Assembly: GCA_022844135.1 (NCBI GenBank)
Contig: JALHMG010000037.1
Span: 1-54,992 of the forward strand
DNA: 54,992 nt
Direction of reading: 5' to 3'
Source of the DNA: Lysobacterales bacterium
GTDB lineage: Bacteria; Pseudomonadota; Gammaproteobacteria; Xanthomonadales; SZUA-5
The notes under the pieces were generated by a model that searched no databases, was not told the origin of the DNA, and was given only the letters and a program-made list of their open reading frames with translations. Positions 42,112 to 52,538 of the stretch are shown here, piece after piece; within the stretch, counting starts at the first letter, position 1, and each line of letters opens with the position of its first letter. The position numbers and the translations under genes were made by a program.

Positions 42112-42738
42112 TTACTTCGAATACAACTCGACGATCAGATTTTCGTTGATCTCGGCGGACAAGTCGCTGCGCTCGGGCAACTGCTTGAACATGCCTTGAC
42201 CCTTGCCAGCATCGATCTCAAGCCAGTTAGGGGCGAGATCCATGTCGGCACTGATCGTCAGTGCTTCCTTGACGCGCAACTGCTCCTTCGCACGCTCAGC
42301 AAGCGCGACTACATCGCCCACTTTCAGTTGGTACGACGGCAGATTGATCGACTTGCCATTGACCATGACGCCGCGATGGGCAACGATCTGACGAGCCTGC
42401 GCTCGGGTGACCGCAAAACCCAGGCGATAAACAATGTTGTCCAGTCGCGACTCAAGCAATTGAAGCAGGTTTTCGCCGGTAGCGCCCTTACGGCGACTGG
42501 CCTCCGCGTAATAGCGACGGAACTGACGTTCGAGAACGCCATACATACGCTTGACTTTTTGCTTCTCGCGCAACTGCGTCGAGTAGTCCGAGTTCTTTGC
42601 CTTCTTGGCGGCGCCATGCTGACCGGGCTTTTGCTCCAGCTTGCATTTCTTGTCGAGCGGCCGTGCCGGGCTCTTCAGGAAAAGATCGGTGCCTTCGCGA
42701 CGCGCGAGTTTGCAGGTTGGGCCGAGATAACGAGCCAT
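42112..42738 (-). CDS. rpsD: 30S ribosomal protein uS4
   Basis: This 208-residue protein begins [20 protein letters not shown] and has the S4 RNA-binding domain in the C-terminal half ([40 protein letters not shown]). It binds the 5' domain of 16S rRNA. In E. coli uS4 also represses the alpha operon at the rpsM leader, so the 108-bp spacer at 43553-43660 is its expected target here. The short type lacks a zinc motif. Confidence 0.98.
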   Translation of the reverse strand: MARYLGPTCKLARREGTDLFLKSPARPLDKKCKLEQKPGQHGAAKKAKNSDYSTQLREKQKVKRMYGVLERQFRRYYAEASRRKGATGENLLQLLESRLDNIVYRLGFAVTRAQARQIVAHRGVMVNGKSINLPSYQLKVGDVVALAERAKEQLRVKEALTISADMDLAPNWLEIDAGKGQGMFKQLPERSDLSAEINENLIVELYSK

Positions 42739-42759
42739 GATTAAAATCCTTCCTTGGAA

Positions 42760-43158
42760 TTACACGCGACGACGCTTCGGCGGACGACAGCCGTTATGCG
42801 GAATCGGCGTTACGTCGAGGATATTGGTGACCTTTAGACCGAGCGCGTTGAGTGCGCGGACCGCCGACTCGCGCCCTGGACCGGGGCCCTTGATGCGCAC
42901 CTCAAGCGTCTTGACGCCGTACTCGACAGCGACTTTGCCGGCTTTCTCTGCAGCAACCTGCGCTGCAAACGGCGTGCTCTTTCGCGAACCGCGGAAACCT
43001 GCGCCGCCCGACGTAGCCCAGCTCAATGCATTGCCTTGGCGATCGGTGATCGTGATCACCGTGTTATTGAACGACGCTTGCACGTGCGCAATACCGTCAG
43101 AGACGGAGCGCTTGATTTTTTTCTTGACCTTACCCGCGGCTGCGGCCGGCTTGCTCAT
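42760..43158 (-). CDS. rpsK: 30S ribosomal protein uS11
   Basis: This 132-residue protein has the signatures [40 protein letters not shown] and the basic end [16 protein letters not shown]. The uS11 platform protein contacts the Shine-Dalgarno helix region. It lies between rpsM and rpsD in the alpha operon. The N-terminus is lysine- and alanine-rich ([20 protein letters not shown]), as in many relatives. Confidence 0.98.
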   Translation of the reverse strand: MSKPAAAAGKVKKKIKRSVSDGIAHVQASFNNTVITITDRQGNALSWATSGGAGFRGSRKSTPFAAQVAAEKAGKVAVEYGVKTLEVRIKGPGPGRESAVRALNALGLKVTNILDVTPIPHNGCRPPKRRRV

Positions 43159-43195
43159 GTTCGAATCCTGGTTCTAATGCTGATCCCGCGAGGGC

Positions 43196-43552
43196 TTACT
43201 TCTTGATCTGCTTGCGCGGTCCCTTGCGGGTGCGGGCATTGGTGCGCGTCCGCTGACCGCGCATTGGCAACCCCTTACGGTGGCGCAAACCGCGGTAGCA
43301 GCCGAGGTCGATAAGGCGCTTAACGCTCATCGCCACTTCACGACGCAAGTCGCCTTCGACTGTCAGTTTGCCGATTTCGGCGCGCAAGCGCTCAACCTCG
43401 GCCTCTGACAGGCTCTTCACCTTCGTCGCCGGATTGACACCTGCGCTAGCGCAAACCTTTCGGGCGCTGCTACGGCCGACGCCGTAAATGCTGGTCAAGC
43501 CAATCCAGGCGTGCTTGTTGACCGGAAGGTTCACTCCCGCAATACGGGCCAT
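43196..43552 (-). CDS. rpsM: 30S ribosomal protein uS13
   Basis: This 118-residue protein begins [20 protein letters not shown] with the helix-turn region [20 protein letters not shown]. The basic C-terminal tail is [16 protein letters not shown], which reaches the tRNA sites. The ATG at 43552 follows AGGAG; an ATG at 43558 is also possible. It opens the alpha operon (rpsM-rpsK-rpsD-rpoA-rplQ). Confidence 0.98.
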   Translation of the reverse strand: MARIAGVNLPVNKHAWIGLTSIYGVGRSSARKVCASAGVNPATKVKSLSEAEVERLRAEIGKLTVEGDLRREVAMSVKRLIDLGCYRGLRHRKGLPMRGQRTRTNARTRKGPRKQIKK

Positions 43553-43615
43553 GCTCAACTCCTAAGCAAACTCGGCGACTCTTCAGAACCGCCTATGGTA
43601 ACAGGTCAAATTCGA

Positions 43616-43649
43616 TCTCGCACGTAGAAGGGTCGCTTCGAGTGCGAGA
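43616..43649 (-). promoter_or_regulatory. Stem-loop in the secY-rpsM spacer (alpha operon leader)
   Basis: TCTCGCAC (43616-43623) pairs with GTGCGAGA (43642-43649) across an 18-base loop, in the 108-bp spacer between secY and rpsM. In E. coli this place holds rpmJ and the uS4-binding leader. The stem may be part of an S4 regulatory fold or a partial terminator. No bL36 reading frame fits here. Confidence 0.45.
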
Positions 43650-43660
43650 CCTGTACAGCT

Positions 43661-44998
43661 CTACTTCAGTAATGCGCCGCCGCGACCAACATTTTTCAGG
43701 TTTGCCTTCTTCAGCAAACTGTCGTACTGGTGCGACATCAGATGGGCCTGAACTTGCGCCATGAAATCCATCACGACGACAACCACAATCAGCAGTGAGG
43801 TTCCGCCGAAGTAGAACGGGACGCTGAAATAGATGCGCATGATCTCAGGAAGCAAACACACTGCCACCAGATACAGCGCGCCTACCGCCGTCAAGCGGGT
43901 CAGCACTCCATCAATGTAGTCCGCAGTCGCCTTGCCTGGTCGAATCCCAGGGATCAGGGCGCCCGACTTCTTTAGATTGTCCGCCGTCTCTTGCGCGTTG
44001 AACACCAGCGCGGTGTAGAAAAACGCGAAGAAGAAAATCAAACCGCCGTACAGCAACATGTGAAGCGGCTGTTCAGGACCGAGCATTGCGGCAATACGCT
44101 GGAGCCAACGCGCCTCTTCGCCGCTGCCGAACCAAGTCGCAGCAGTGGCCGGAAACAGGATCAAGCTGGAGGCGAAGATCGGCGGAATAACGCCCGACAT
44201 ATTCAGCTTCAACGGCAAATGCGAAGCCTGGTTGGAGTAGCCCTGACGCCCAGCCATGCGCCTGGCGTAGTTGACGGTGATGCGGCGTTGAGCGCGCTCA
44301 AAGAATACGACAAACGCGGTGACGCCAACGACAATGGCGATGACCAACACGATCGTCAGGAACGCAATCTGACCGGTACTTGCCAACTCGCCCGTCGAGA
44401 CGATCGCACCCGGGAACCCGGCGACAATACCGGCAAATATGAGCAGAGATATGCCGTTACCAATACCCCGCTCGGTGACCTGTTCGCCCAGCCACATCAA
44501 GTACATCGTTCCCGCTGTTAAGCTAATGACGGCAGTGACGATGAACCCGACGCCCGGTGTAATCACCACATTTCCGCCTTGTTGCTGCAGGGCAAAAGCA
44601 ACACCAAACGCCTGAAATATCGCCAAGCCCAAGGTGCCCCAGCGCGTATACAAATTCAGCGTGCGCCGCCCGGCCTCCCCTTCCTTGCGAAGGGCCTGCA
44701 ACGATGGCACCGCAGTCGCGAGAATCTGCACAATAATCGATGCGGAAATGTAGGGCATGACGCCCAGCGCGAGCACCGAGAAACGTTCGAGCGCGCCGCC
44801 CGAGAACATGTTGAATACATCGATGATGGTTCCCTTTTGGGAATTCATCAGCTCAAGCATTTGTTCAGGATTTACACCCGGAACCGGAATAAAACTACCG
44901 GCTCGGAACACGATAATCGCGCCGAGCACGAACAACAGGCGCTGGCGCAGCTCGCTGAGCTTCCCAGTTCCAGACGCAGTTGGCGTGGGCTTGGCCAA
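43661..44998 (-). CDS. secY: Protein translocase subunit SecY
   Basis: The 445 residues have ten membrane segments. Family stretches are [20 protein letters not shown] near the start, [37 protein letters not shown] and [20 protein letters not shown] with the ribosome-contacting loop, and the C-terminal [20 protein letters not shown]. It forms the protein-conducting channel with SecE and SecG. It is the last gene of the spc operon, five bases after rplO. Confidence 0.99.
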   Translation of the reverse strand: MAKPTPTASGTGKLSELRQRLLFVLGAIIVFRAGSFIPVPGVNPEQMLELMNSQKGTIIDVFNMFSGGALERFSVLALGVMPYISASIIVQILATAVPSLQALRKEGEAGRRTLNLYTRWGTLGLAIFQAFGVAFALQQQGGNVVITPGVGFIVTAVISLTAGTMYLMWLGEQVTERGIGNGISLLIFAGIVAGFPGAIVSTGELASTGQIAFLTIVLVIAIVVGVTAFVVFFERAQRRITVNYARRMAGRQGYSNQASHLPLKLNMSGVIPPIFASSLILFPATAATWFGSGEEARWLQRIAAMLGPEQPLHMLLYGGLIFFFAFFYTALVFNAQETADNLKKSGALIPGIRPGKATADYIDGVLTRLTAVGALYLVAVCLLPEIMRIYFSVPFYFGGTSLLIVVVVVMDFMAQVQAHLMSHQYDSLLKKANLKNVGRGGALLK

Positions 44999-45003
44999 GT
45001 TGG

Positions 45004-45441
45004 TTACTCCACCGATCCGCCAGCGGCTTCAATCGCAGCTTTGGCGCCAGCCGTACAAACGACACCTTGTCCGATCTTCAGCGCGCGATTCACTTCGCCT
45101 TGCTTAACGATGCGTGCCTTCTTGGTACCTGCGGGAATCAAATACGCCGCACGGAGCGTTTCGAGATCCACCGCATCGCCTTCAACTTTCGCAAGGCTGT
45201 ACAGCAGCACTTCTGAGGTTTCGGCAGCCAGTTTCGAGCGAAAGCCAACCTTCGGCAGGCGACGCTGAAGCGGCATCTGGCCGCCCTCGAAACCTGGCTT
45301 CACTTTGCCTTTGCCGGTGCGGGCATACTGGCCCTTGTGACCTCGACCGCAGGTCTTGCCCAGAGTAGACCCAATCCCGCGGCCAACCCGACGCGCCTCT
45401 CGCTTACTGCCTTCAGCGGGCTTGATGGAATTCAATTTCAT
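45004..45441 (-). CDS. rplO: 50S ribosomal protein uL15
   Basis: This 145-residue protein has the glycine- and basic-rich N-terminus [20 protein letters not shown] then [40 protein letters not shown] follows, and the C-terminal domain ends [14 protein letters not shown]. It is an assembly protein of the large subunit. It stands between rpmD and secY. Confidence 0.98.
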   Translation of the reverse strand: MKLNSIKPAEGSKREARRVGRGIGSTLGKTCGRGHKGQYARTGKGKVKPGFEGGQMPLQRRLPKVGFRSKLAAETSEVLLYSLAKVEGDAVDLETLRAAYLIPAGTKKARIVKQGEVNRALKIGQGVVCTAGAKAAIEAAGGSVE

Positions 45442-45464
45442 AACCTTCTCCAGTCCGCGCGCTG

Positions 45465-45650
45465 TTAGCCGTCGACGCGAACGAGGTAATTCACTTTGTT
45501 GATCAAGCCACGGACGCTCCGGCTGTCCTTCAGCTCGACCGTTTGGTGCAGCTTCCTCAGGCCCAGTCCCTTAACGCACAAGCGATGGCGCTCGGGCGTG
45601 CTGTTCGGGCTCTTGACCAGCGTTACTTTGATCATGCCATCACTGCTCAT
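45465..45650 (-). CDS. rpmD: 50S ribosomal protein uL30
   Basis: This 61-residue protein reads [20 protein letters not shown] then [20 protein letters not shown] and ends VNYLVRVDG, a normal bacterial uL30. The start at 45650 follows GGGGAAG and makes it overlap the rpsE stop by 11 bases; ATG at 45635 is possible but too short for the family. Confidence 0.96.
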   Translation of the reverse strand: MSSDGMIKVTLVKSPNSTPERHRLCVKGLGLRKLHQTVELKDSRSVRGLINKVNYLVRVDG

Positions 45651-46155
45651 CGGACTTCCCCGTCAGTTCCTCAAGACGCTTGCCACGCTTGGCGGCATAG
45701 TCTCCGGGCGACGCCATATTCGCGAGCCCTTTGATCGTCGCGCGTACCAGATTGATCGGGTTGCGTGAGCCGAACGCCTTAGCAAGAACGTTCTGAACAC
45801 CAACCACCTCGAAGACCGCGCGCATCGCGCCTCCGGCAATAACACCCGTACCATCTGAGGCTGGTTGCATAAAGACCTTGGCAGCGCCGTGCGAACCGTT
45901 CGTGGCGTACCACAATGTGCCACCGTTCAAGCTCACGCGTACCATGCTGCGGCGTGCACGGTCCATAGCTTTCGCTATCGCGGCCGGCACTTCGCGCGCC
46001 TTGCCATAGCCAATGCCAACTTTGCCGTTGCCATCGCCCACGACGGTCAAAGCCGTGAAACCGAACTGGCGGCCACCCTTGACTACCTTGGCCACGCGGT
46101 TGACGGCGACCAACTTCTCTAACAGGCCATCAGAACTTTCGTTGTCGTTGCTCAT
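45640..46155 (-). CDS. rpsE: 30S ribosomal protein uS5
   Basis: This 171-residue protein has the double-stranded RNA-binding N-domain [20 protein letters not shown] and [20 protein letters not shown], then the C-domain with [20 protein letters not shown] and [20 protein letters not shown]. uS5 helps translational accuracy at the decoding side. It overlaps rpmD. Confidence 0.98.
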   Translation of the reverse strand: MSNDNESSDGLLEKLVAVNRVAKVVKGGRQFGFTALTVVGDGNGKVGIGYGKAREVPAAIAKAMDRARRSMVRVSLNGGTLWYATNGSHGAAKVFMQPASDGTGVIAGGAMRAVFEVVGVQNVLAKAFGSRNPINLVRATIKGLANMASPGDYAAKRGKRLEELTGKSDEQ

Positions 46156-46191
46156 GAATCTCGATTCCGTTCAGGCGCCAGGCGCTTTGGA

Positions 46192-46554
46192 TTAAAACTT
46201 GAGGCCAGCTTCGCGAGCTGCGTCTGCGAGCGCCTGGATGCGCCCGTGGTATTTGAAACCGGAGCGATCAAACGCCACCGCCGTTACGCCACTCGCCAGT
46301 GCCTTGGCGGCAACAGCACGCCCCACTGCCGCAGCGGCCGCTTTGTTTTTGGTGCCAGTCAAACCACTACTGACCGACTCCTGCGTCGTTGAGGCCGCAG
46401 CCAGCACGTTCGAACCGTTGGGCGCTAACACTTGCGCGTAAATGTGCTGTCCCGAACGGTGAACGGTCAGCCGCGGAACCTGGAGCTCCCGAATCCGATG
46501 CCGTGTCGCTTGCGCACGGCGCAAACGAGCTTCTTTCTTGTCTACCTTGGCCAT
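46192..46554 (-). CDS. rplR: 50S ribosomal protein uL18
   Basis: This 120-residue protein reads [20 protein letters not shown], then [20 protein letters not shown], ending [20 protein letters not shown] and EAGLKF. It binds 5S rRNA together with uL5. It is separated from rplF upstream by an unusual 203-bp spacer. Confidence 0.98.
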   Translation of the reverse strand: MAKVDKKEARLRRAQATRHRIRELQVPRLTVHRSGQHIYAQVLAPNGSNVLAAASTTQESVSSGLTGTKNKAAAAAVGRAVAAKALASGVTAVAFDRSGFKYHGRIQALADAAREAGLKF

Positions 46555-46757
46555 GACGTAATGTCCTCAGCGCCTAAATCAATAATTCTGGTACTTCTCA
46601 CATTCCGCACGAATCGTTCATGCAGATAGAGTTCGCTTTTTGGGCCACCTTGGTAAGGTGGCCATTCAACGCGCAGCGAGAACCTTGTTTTCGCTCCGCA
46701 GGCCAGACCTGCTTCGTAGCGACCAGAGCTTCCGTTGGAAACCAGTGGTCGGATGAA
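46555..46757. promoter_or_regulatory. 203-bp structured spacer between rplF and rplR
   Basis: No gene fits in this spacer inside an otherwise tight operon. It holds a perfect 9-bp hairpin, GGCCACCTT-GGT-AAGGTGGCC (46643-46663). A second stem has CGACCA (46720-46725) with TGGTCG (46746-46751) and an inner TTCC-GTT-GGAA. On the transcribed strand the first hairpin is followed by an A-run, not a T-run, so it is not a standard terminator. It may be an RNA control or processing element, or an inserted small repeat. Confidence 0.6.
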
Positions 46758-47285
46758 TTAAGCCTTCTTCGCTTCCTTCAGAGTGATCTTTTCACCGCTG
46801 TAGCGCACGCCCTTACCTTTGTAAGGTTCCGGCGGACGGAACGCCCGGATCTTTGCAGCAACTTGACCGACGGATTGCTTGTCTGCACCCTTAATCAAGA
46901 TTTCCGTCTGAGTCGGCGTTTCGATGCTCACGCCAGTCGGAACCTTGAACAACACCGGGTGAGAAAAACCCAGAGTCAGATTCAAATCCTTACCTTGCAT
47001 CGCTGCACGGTACCCGACGCCCACCAGCTCCAACTTACGCTCATAGCCTTGAGTGACACCGATCACGCAGTTGGCGAGCAGTGCGCGCAAGGTGCCGCCC
47101 ATCGCGTCCAACGCAGGATCGGAACTGCTGATCTGTACCGTCGAACCATCCACCTTCAGTTCGACACCGGCCGGTTGCACCAACGACAGCGAGCCCTTGG
47201 GGCCTTTGACAGAGATTGCGCCGTCCTTGCTCGTCAGCTCCACGCCTTTCGGCAGAGCGATCGGTTTTTTGGCTACACGTGACAT
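46758..47285 (-). CDS. rplF: 50S ribosomal protein uL6
   Basis: This 175-residue protein begins [20 protein letters not shown]. The second domain has [20 protein letters not shown] and the C-terminal signature [17 protein letters not shown]. uL6 lies near the factor-binding site. The start at 47285 is the family start; the longer frame to 47360 runs into the rpsH coding end. Confidence 0.98.
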   Translation of the reverse strand: MSRVAKKPIALPKGVELTSKDGAISVKGPKGSLSLVQPAGVELKVDGSTVQISSSDPALDAMGGTLRALLANCVIGVTQGYERKLELVGVGYRAAMQGKDLNLTLGFSHPVLFKVPTGVSIETPTQTEILIKGADKQSVGQVAAKIRAFRPPEPYKGKGVRYSGEKITLKEAKKA

Positions 47286-47304
47286 GACAAATCCTTTGTA
47301 TCGA

Positions 47305-47703
47305 TTAAGCGACGAGGCAGACGACTTCGCCGCCAAGTCCTTCCGCGCGAGCCTTGGCATCGGTCATCAGACCCTTGGAGGTCGAGACGATGGCGAGACC
47401 CAAACCATTCAGGACCTTCGGCAGAGCATCCTTGCCGCGGTACTTACGAAGCCCGGGGCGGCTGATGCGCTCCAGCTTCTCGATCACTGGCTTACCTTGG
47501 AAGTACTTCAACTTCAAGCTCAGCGTGCGCTTGCCCGGGCCGACTTCGGCGACCACGACGTCATCGACGTAACCCTCTTCTTTCAACAGCTGCGCTATAG
47601 CTAGTTTGACCTTCGAGGCCGGCAACTGCACGGACGGCTTCGCCATCGCTTGCGCGTTGCGAATGCGCGTCAACATGTCTGCAATTGGATCGGTCATGCT
47701 CAT
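47305..47703 (-). CDS. rpsH: 30S ribosomal protein uS8
   Basis: This 132-residue protein begins [20 protein letters not shown] and has the C-terminal [20 protein letters not shown] then GGEVVCLVA. uS8 binds 16S rRNA helix 21 and in E. coli represses the spc operon at rplE. A 172-bp spacer, long for this cluster, separates it from rpsN. Confidence 0.98.
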   Translation of the reverse strand: MSMTDPIADMLTRIRNAQAMAKPSVQLPASKVKLAIAQLLKEEGYVDDVVVAEVGPGKRTLSLKLKYFQGKPVIEKLERISRPGLRKYRGKDALPKVLNGLGLAIVSTSKGLMTDAKARAEGLGGEVVCLVA

Positions 47704-47875
47704 GGCGTTTGCCTTTACCTCAGTTCTTGATAAAGCGACCCGACATCAAGTCGCGTACTAAAACGTTTCCCGGCCAGGGTTCCACTCCAATCGCAGCGTG
47801 AACGTTGTTCTGGCTGCAAGGTAGACACCACATTACCCGGCTGAAAGTCTCCGCAGGAAACTTTATTCCAAACAA
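47704..47875. other. 172-bp spacer between rpsN and rpsH
   Basis: This spacer has no reading frame with ribosomal protein features and no clear terminator. It is one of two long interruptions in the spc part of the cluster (the other is 46555-46757) and could host regulatory RNA structure. I see no specific motif. Confidence 0.4.
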
Positions 47876-48181
47876 CTACCAGCTGGCCTTGCGCAAGCCC
47901 GGAACGTCGCCGCGCATCGTGGCCTCGCGCAGCTTGTTGCGACCCAAACCGAACTTGCGGTACACACCGCGCGGACGGCCCGATAGTGCGCAGCGATTAC
48001 GCTGGCGGCTGGGGCTTGAATCGCGCGGCAGCTTCTGCAACTTTGCCTGCGCTTCCATCTTTTCTTCATAACTAGCCGTCGGGCTAGCAATGACTTTCTT
48101 ATATTCGATCCGCTTCGCGCCGTGGCGCTTGGCCAGCTTCGCACGCTTGACCTCGCGGTTCACCATAGAGGTTTTAGCCAT
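47876..48181 (-). CDS. rpsN: 30S ribosomal protein uS14
   Basis: This 101-residue protein has no CxxC zinc knuckles, so it is the zinc-independent long form. It reads [20 protein letters not shown] near the start and ends [20 protein letters not shown] then [16 protein letters not shown]. It sits in the 30S head near uS3 and uS10. Confidence 0.98.
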   Translation of the reverse strand: MAKTSMVNREVKRAKLAKRHGAKRIEYKKVIASPTASYEEKMEAQAKLQKLPRDSSPSRQRNRCALSGRPRGVYRKFGLGRNKLREATMRGDVPGLRKASW

Positions 48182-48198
48182 CGTCGAGAGTCCTGATA

Positions 48199-48735
48199 TC
48201 AGTTGCGGAATGGGAAACCAAAGGTTTCGAGAAGCGCACGTGCGTCTTTATCGCTCGCCGCGGTCGTCGTGATGCAAATGTCCATACCACGCAACGCGTC
48301 GACCTGATCGAAGTCGATTTCAGGAAAAATGATCTGTTCCTTGATACCGAAGTTGTAGTTGCCGCGACCGTCAAAAGCGCGACCCGACAAACCGCGGAAG
48401 TCGCGGACGCGCGGCAACGCGACGTTGATCAAGCGGTCGAGGAATTCGTACATCCGCTCGCGACGCAGTGTGACCTTGCAACCGATCGGCCAGCCATCGC
48501 GAATCTTGAACGTCGCCACAGACTTCTTGGCCAGAGTCGCGATCGGCTTCTGGCCGGCGATCTTGGTCATGTCGTCAAGCGCATTCTCAAGAATCTTCTT
48601 GTTGCCGACCGACTCGCCCACGCCCATGTTAAGCGTGATCTTGGTCAGGCGCGGCACCTGCATCGGGTTCTGGTAGCCGAGTTTCGCCATCAGTGCGGGC
48701 ACATTCTGGCGGTAATGGTCTTGCAATCTGGTCAC
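48199..48735 (-). CDS. rplE: 50S ribosomal protein uL5
   Basis: This 178-residue protein has [20 protein letters not shown] near the start, then RPIATLA-like [20 protein letters not shown] and [20 protein letters not shown]. uL5 binds 5S rRNA and contacts the P-site tRNA. It lies between rplX and rpsN. The E. coli uS8 repressor site overlaps this gene's start. Confidence 0.98.
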   Translation of the reverse strand: MTRLQDHYRQNVPALMAKLGYQNPMQVPRLTKITLNMGVGESVGNKKILENALDDMTKIAGQKPIATLAKKSVATFKIRDGWPIGCKVTLRRERMYEFLDRLINVALPRVRDFRGLSGRAFDGRGNYNFGIKEQIIFPEIDFDQVDALRGMDICITTTAASDKDARALLETFGFPFRN

Positions 48736-48747
48736 GGCAAAAGTCCT

Positions 48748-49080
48748 TTAAACGATGTCGACCACTTCGCCGGTTGAGCGGTACACGCGTACCTTACGCT
48801 CAATGCCAGCGTCGTTCTTGATCGTTTTGAAGCTCACCTTGTCGCCCTTTTGGGTCTTTGGGTTGAGCAACATCACATTGGAAGCGTCGATCGGTGCCTC
48901 GCGCTCGATGATTCCGCCCGGCTGGTTGGCCTGCGCATTAGCGCGCGTGTGGCGTTTGATGACGTTGACATTTTCGACAAACACTCGACCTTCATCGGTG
49001 ACGCGCGTAACGGCGCCCTTGCGGCCTTTGTCTTTGCCAGTGATGACCACGACCTGGTCACCTTTACGAATGCGGTTCAT
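48748..49080 (-). CDS. rplX: 50S ribosomal protein uL24
   Basis: This 110-residue protein has the KOW motif at the N-terminus, [20 protein letters not shown], followed by [20 protein letters not shown] and [20 protein letters not shown]. It is an early assembly initiator protein of the 50S. It is spaced 12 bp from its neighbours. Confidence 0.98.
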   Translation of the reverse strand: MNRIRKGDQVVVITGKDKGRKGAVTRVTDEGRVFVENVNVIKRHTRANAQANQPGGIIEREAPIDASNVMLLNPKTQKGDKVSFKTIKNDAGIERKVRVYRSTGEVVDIV

Positions 49081-49092
49081 GGCCTTCGATCC

Positions 49093-49461
49093 TTACAGTA
49101 CTTCCGGCGCCAGCGACACGATCTTCATGAACTTCTCGGAGCGCAGTTCGCGCGTCACGGGTCCGAAGATGCGCGTGCCAATCGGCTCGAGCTTGTTGTT
49201 GAGCAACACCGCGGCATTACCATCAAACCGAACCAGCGAGCCGTCCGGCCGACGTACGCCCTTGCGCGTCCGCACGACCACGGCGTCGTACACCTCGCCT
49301 TTCTTGACCTTGCCACGCGGAATCGCGTCGCGGACCGAGACTTTAATGACATCGCCGATGTGCGCGTAGCGGCGCTTGCTGCCGCCCAGCACCTTGATGC
49401 ACATCAATTCCTTGGCACCGCTATTGTCGGCCGCAGCCAACGTGCTCTGCATCTGAATCAT
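49093..49461 (-). CDS. rplN: 50S ribosomal protein uL14
   Basis: This 122-residue protein begins [20 protein letters not shown] and ends [11 protein letters not shown]-type sequence: [20 protein letters not shown] then IVSLAPEVL. uL14 forms part of the intersubunit bridge and binds RsfS. The length is exactly that usual for the family. It opens the spc operon block. Confidence 0.99.
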   Translation of the reverse strand: MIQMQSTLAAADNSGAKELMCIKVLGGSKRRYAHIGDVIKVSVRDAIPRGKVKKGEVYDAVVVRTRKGVRRPDGSLVRFDGNAAVLLNNKLEPIGTRIFGPVTRELRSEKFMKIVSLAPEVL

Positions 49462-49473
49462 GACGCGCTCCTA

Positions 49474-49746
49474 TTATTCGCCCGACCGGCGCACGATCTC
49501 GGTGACCGTGTAGCTTTTGGTCTTCGACAAGGGACGGCAGGACACGATGGTCACGGTGTCGCCTTGTTTGGCACCGATTTCGTCGTGCGCATGGAACTTG
49601 GTGGACCGCCGGATGTACTTGCCGTAAACGCCGTGGCGCACCTGACGTTCAACCAGCACGGTCACTGTCTTCTGCATCTTGTCACTGACGACGACCCCCA
49701 CCAGCGGACGCGCTTTCTTGGTCGCGGCTTGCTGCACTTCGCTCAT
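49474..49746 (-). CDS. rpsQ: 30S ribosomal protein uS17
   Basis: This 90-residue protein has the OB-fold signatures [20 protein letters not shown] and [20 protein letters not shown], with [20 protein letters not shown] near the end. It binds the 5' domain of 16S rRNA. It is the last gene of the S10 block, three bases after rpmC. Confidence 0.98.
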   Translation of the reverse strand: MSEVQQAATKKARPLVGVVVSDKMQKTVTVLVERQVRHGVYGKYIRRSTKFHAHDEIGAKQGDTVTIVSCRPLSKTKSYTVTEIVRRSGE

Positions 49747-49749
49747 GGC

Positions 49750-49944
49750 TTAGCCCTTCCTCTGCATTTCCGCGAGGACGGTCTTCACCCGCGCCACGTC
49801 GCGGCGTGCGCGTTTGGTCATATGCGGCTTGGCCGGTTGGCCCTGCGCGCGCTGCATGCGCAGATTGAACTGCTCACGACGCAACTCCAGAAGCTGTTCT
49901 GACAGCTCGGCTGCGGTTTTCTTTCGAAGATCACTCGCGTTCAT
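49750..49944 (-). CDS. rpmC: 50S ribosomal protein uL29
   Basis: This 64-residue helical protein begins [20 protein letters not shown] and has REQFNLRMQRAQGQPAKPHM, then ARVKTVLAEMQRKG. It sits at the exit tunnel near the trigger-factor site. ATG at 49944 shares bases with the rplP stop (TGATG); a GTG at 49947 adds one residue. Confidence 0.97.
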   Translation of the reverse strand: MNASDLRKKTAAELSEQLLELRREQFNLRMQRAQGQPAKPHMTKRARRDVARVKTVLAEMQRKG

Positions 49945-50357
49945 CACATCACCGACCGCGTAACAAAAGTGGTTTTGACGGACAGCTTGGCCGCGGCCAG
50001 CGCGAATGCCTCACGCGCCTGCTCCTCGGTGACGCCTTCCATTTCGTAAATCATGCGGCCCGGTTGGATCTGCGCAACGTAGTACTCGACGTTGCCTTTG
50101 CCGGCGCCCATGCGGACTTCGATCGGCTTCTTGCTGATCGGCTTGTCCGGAAACACACGAATCCACAATTTCCCGCCGCGCTTGACGAAGCGCGAAATCG
50201 TTCGACGTGCGGATTCGATTTGCCGAGCAGTCAGGCGCCCGTGCTCCACGGCCTTGAGACCGTAGTTGCCAAAGCTTACCGCGTTGGCGACATGGCAGAG
50301 ACCGCCATTGCGCCCCTTGAACTGCTTGCGATACTTGGTGCGTGAAGGTTGCAACAT
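49944..50357 (-). CDS. rplP: 50S ribosomal protein uL16
   Basis: This 137-residue protein begins [20 protein letters not shown] and has [40 protein letters not shown] and [20 protein letters not shown]. The arginine in the PSRTKYRK-to-GRMIYE fold is the site modified by RNA oxygenases in some species. It lies between rpsC and rpmC. Confidence 0.98.
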   Translation of the reverse strand: MLQPSRTKYRKQFKGRNGGLCHVANAVSFGNYGLKAVEHGRLTARQIESARRTISRFVKRGGKLWIRVFPDKPISKKPIEVRMGAGKGNVEYYVAQIQPGRMIYEMEGVTEEQAREAFALAAAKLSVKTTFVTRSVM

Positions 50358-50369
50358 GTCGAATGCTCC

Positions 50370-51050
50370 TTACTTCGCCGCCGGCCGTTGTTCGGCCTTA
50401 GCGTCGGCTTGCGGCGCGTACAGATCGAACACGTCGCCACGGTAGATCCAAACCTTCACGCCGATGATTCCGTACGTGGTCTTCGCCTCGGCGAACCCAT
50501 AGTCGATGTCGGCGCGCAGCGTGTGCAGTGGGACGCGTCCTTCGCGATACCACTCCGAACGCGCGATTTCAGCGCCGTTCAAACGACCCGAAATGTGCAC
50601 CTTCACACCGAGCGCGCCAAGGCGCATGGCGTTCTGAACGGCGCGCTTCATCGCGCGGCGGAACATAATGCGGCGTTCGAGCTGCTGGGTGATGGACTCG
50701 GCCACCAATTGCGAATCGAGTTCCGGCTTGCGAATTTCTGAGACATTGACGTGCGTAGGAACGCCCATCAGCTCAGAAACGTCGCGGCGCAGCTTCTCGA
50801 TATCTTCGCCCTTCTTTCCGATCACCACACCCGGGCGTGCCGAGAAAATCGTGACTCGGGCGGTTTTAGCCGGGCGCTCGATCTGGATGCGACTGATCCC
50901 AGCCTGGCTCAAGCGCGTGCGCAGGTACTCGCGCGCCTTAAGATCGGCAATGAGATATCCGGCAAATTCTTTGCGGCCGGCATACCACTTGGAGTTCCAC
51001 TCGCGCGAAATGCCGAGACGGATGCCGACTGGATTGACTTTGTGACCCAT
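50370..51050 (-). CDS. rpsC: 30S ribosomal protein uS3
   Basis: This 226-residue protein begins [20 protein letters not shown]. It has the KH domain, [20 protein letters not shown] and [20 protein letters not shown], and the C-terminal domain [20 protein letters not shown]. uS3 forms part of the mRNA entry helicase. Confidence 0.99.
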   Translation of the reverse strand: MGHKVNPVGIRLGISREWNSKWYAGRKEFAGYLIADLKAREYLRTRLSQAGISRIQIERPAKTARVTIFSARPGVVIGKKGEDIEKLRRDVSELMGVPTHVNVSEIRKPELDSQLVAESITQQLERRIMFRRAMKRAVQNAMRLGALGVKVHISGRLNGAEIARSEWYREGRVPLHTLRADIDYGFAEAKTTYGIIGVKVWIYRGDVFDLYAPQADAKAEQRPAAK

Positions 51051-51061
51051 GAATAGACCCT

Positions 51062-51403
51062 TTAGCTCGCGCGACCGTCGCCGACGACCACGGTAATGTG
51101 GCTCGTGCGCTTGATGATTCGATTGCCGCGGCCTTTGGCGCGGGCGTGCATCCGCTTCAGTTGCGGACCTTCGTCAACGAATATCTTTGTTACCTTCAGC
51201 TCGTCAACGTCGGCGCCATTGTTGTTCTCGGCATTGGACACCGCCGAGAGCAGAACCTTGCGAACGATACCAGCGGCCTTTTTCGGACTGAACTGCAGAA
51301 GTTGCTCAGCAGGTCCCACCGACAGACCGCGAACCTGGTCTGCCACCAGACGCACCTTTTGCGCCGAGATTCGCGCGGTACGCAGAATTGCACGCGTTTC
51401 CAT
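51062..51403 (-). CDS. rplV: 50S ribosomal protein uL22
   Basis: This 113-residue protein begins [20 protein letters not shown] and ends with the tunnel hairpin segment [20 protein letters not shown] then [12 protein letters not shown]. Macrolide-resistance changes usually fall in that hairpin; nothing odd is seen here. It is two bases from rpsS. Confidence 0.98.
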   Translation of the reverse strand: METRAILRTARISAQKVRLVADQVRGLSVGPAEQLLQFSPKKAAGIVRKVLLSAVSNAENNNGADVDELKVTKIFVDEGPQLKRMHARAKGRGNRIIKRTSHITVVVGDGRAS

Positions 51404-51405
51404 GG

Positions 51406-51681
51406 TTACTTCCCTGCCTTCTTGTCACCGGAGTGACCTTTGAACGTGCGCGTCGGCGCGAACTCGCCGAGCTTATGCCCGACCATGTTCTCGTTGACGA
51501 TAACCGGTACGTGCAGTCGGCCGTTGTGCACGGCGATGGTCAGACCAACCATTTCCGGCAAAATCATCGAGCGACGTGACCAGGTTTTGATCGGCTTCTT
51601 GCTATTGCTGGCAGCAGCCGCCTCTACCTTCTTCAGAAGGTGCAAGTCGGCGAACGGGCCTTTTTTCAGTGAACGTGCCAT
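51406..51681 (-). CDS. rpsS: 30S ribosomal protein uS19
   Basis: This 91-residue protein begins [20 protein letters not shown] and has the C-terminal [20 protein letters not shown] then [12 protein letters not shown]. It is in the 30S head with uS13. Confidence 0.99.
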   Translation of the reverse strand: MARSLKKGPFADLHLLKKVEAAAASNSKKPIKTWSRRSMILPEMVGLTIAVHNGRLHVPVIVNENMVGHKLGEFAPTRTFKGHSGDKKAGK

Positions 51682-51696
51682 TTCCCTAACCTTCCA

Positions 51697-52524
51697 TTAG
51701 CCGTTGCGACGGCGAACGATGAACACGTTCGTGCGCTTGTTCTTGCGAGTCTTGTAGCCCTTGGCCGGCGTGCCCCACGGGCTGACCGGATGCGGATTGC
51801 CTTGACCCGAACGACCCTCGCCACCACCGTGCGGATGGTCGACCGGATTCATCGCCGCGCCGCGGACGGTCGGGCGGATACCGCGCCAACGTTTCGCGCC
51901 GGCCTTGCCGAGGTTCTCGAGATTGTGTTCGGAGTTCGATACCTCGCCCACGCAAGCGCGGCAATCGGCCGGCACCTTGCGCATTTCACCCGAACGCAGT
52001 CGCAACGTGGCATAGCCTTGCTCGCGCGCCACCAACTGAGCCGAGCTGCCAGCGGAACGCGCTAGCTGGGCACCCTTGCCGGGCTTCATTTCAACGCAAT
52101 GAACTGTCGAACCGATCGGCATGTTGCGAAGAGGCAGGCAATTGCCGTTCTTGATCGGCGCATCGCGGCCCGATAGCAGCGCGTCGCCCGCCTTGATGCC
52201 CTTCGGCGCGATGATATAGCGACGTTCGCCGTCCACATACAGCAGCAGCGCGATGTGCGCGGTGCGGTTCGGATCGTACTCGACCCGTTCGACAGTAGCG
52301 GCGATGCCGTCCTTGTCGCGCTTGAAATCGATCATTCGGTAATGCTGACGCGAACCACCGCCGCGGTGACGCGTAGTGATACGACCATGGTGATTACGAC
52401 CACCGGTCTTGTCTTGTGGCTCGGTCAGCGGCTTGAACGGACCGCCCTTGTGCAGATCCGGGTGGACGACGCGAATTACAGCGCGGCGACCGGCGGATGT
52501 GGGCTTAACTTTTTGCAATGGCAT
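51697..52524 (-). CDS. rplB: 50S ribosomal protein uL2
   Basis: This 275-residue protein begins [20 protein letters not shown]. It has [20 protein letters not shown] and the peptidyl-transferase-adjacent end [20 protein letters not shown] then [12 protein letters not shown]. The conserved histidine in [12 protein letters not shown] is present. Confidence 0.99.
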   Translation of the reverse strand: MPLQKVKPTSAGRRAVIRVVHPDLHKGGPFKPLTEPQDKTGGRNHHGRITTRHRGGGSRQHYRMIDFKRDKDGIAATVERVEYDPNRTAHIALLLYVDGERRYIIAPKGIKAGDALLSGRDAPIKNGNCLPLRNMPIGSTVHCVEMKPGKGAQLARSAGSSAQLVAREQGYATLRLRSGEMRKVPADCRACVGEVSNSEHNLENLGKAGAKRWRGIRPTVRGAAMNPVDHPHGGGEGRSGQGNPHPVSPWGTPAKGYKTRKNKRTNVFIVRRRNG

Positions 52525-52538
52525 CGCTCAATCTCCGC

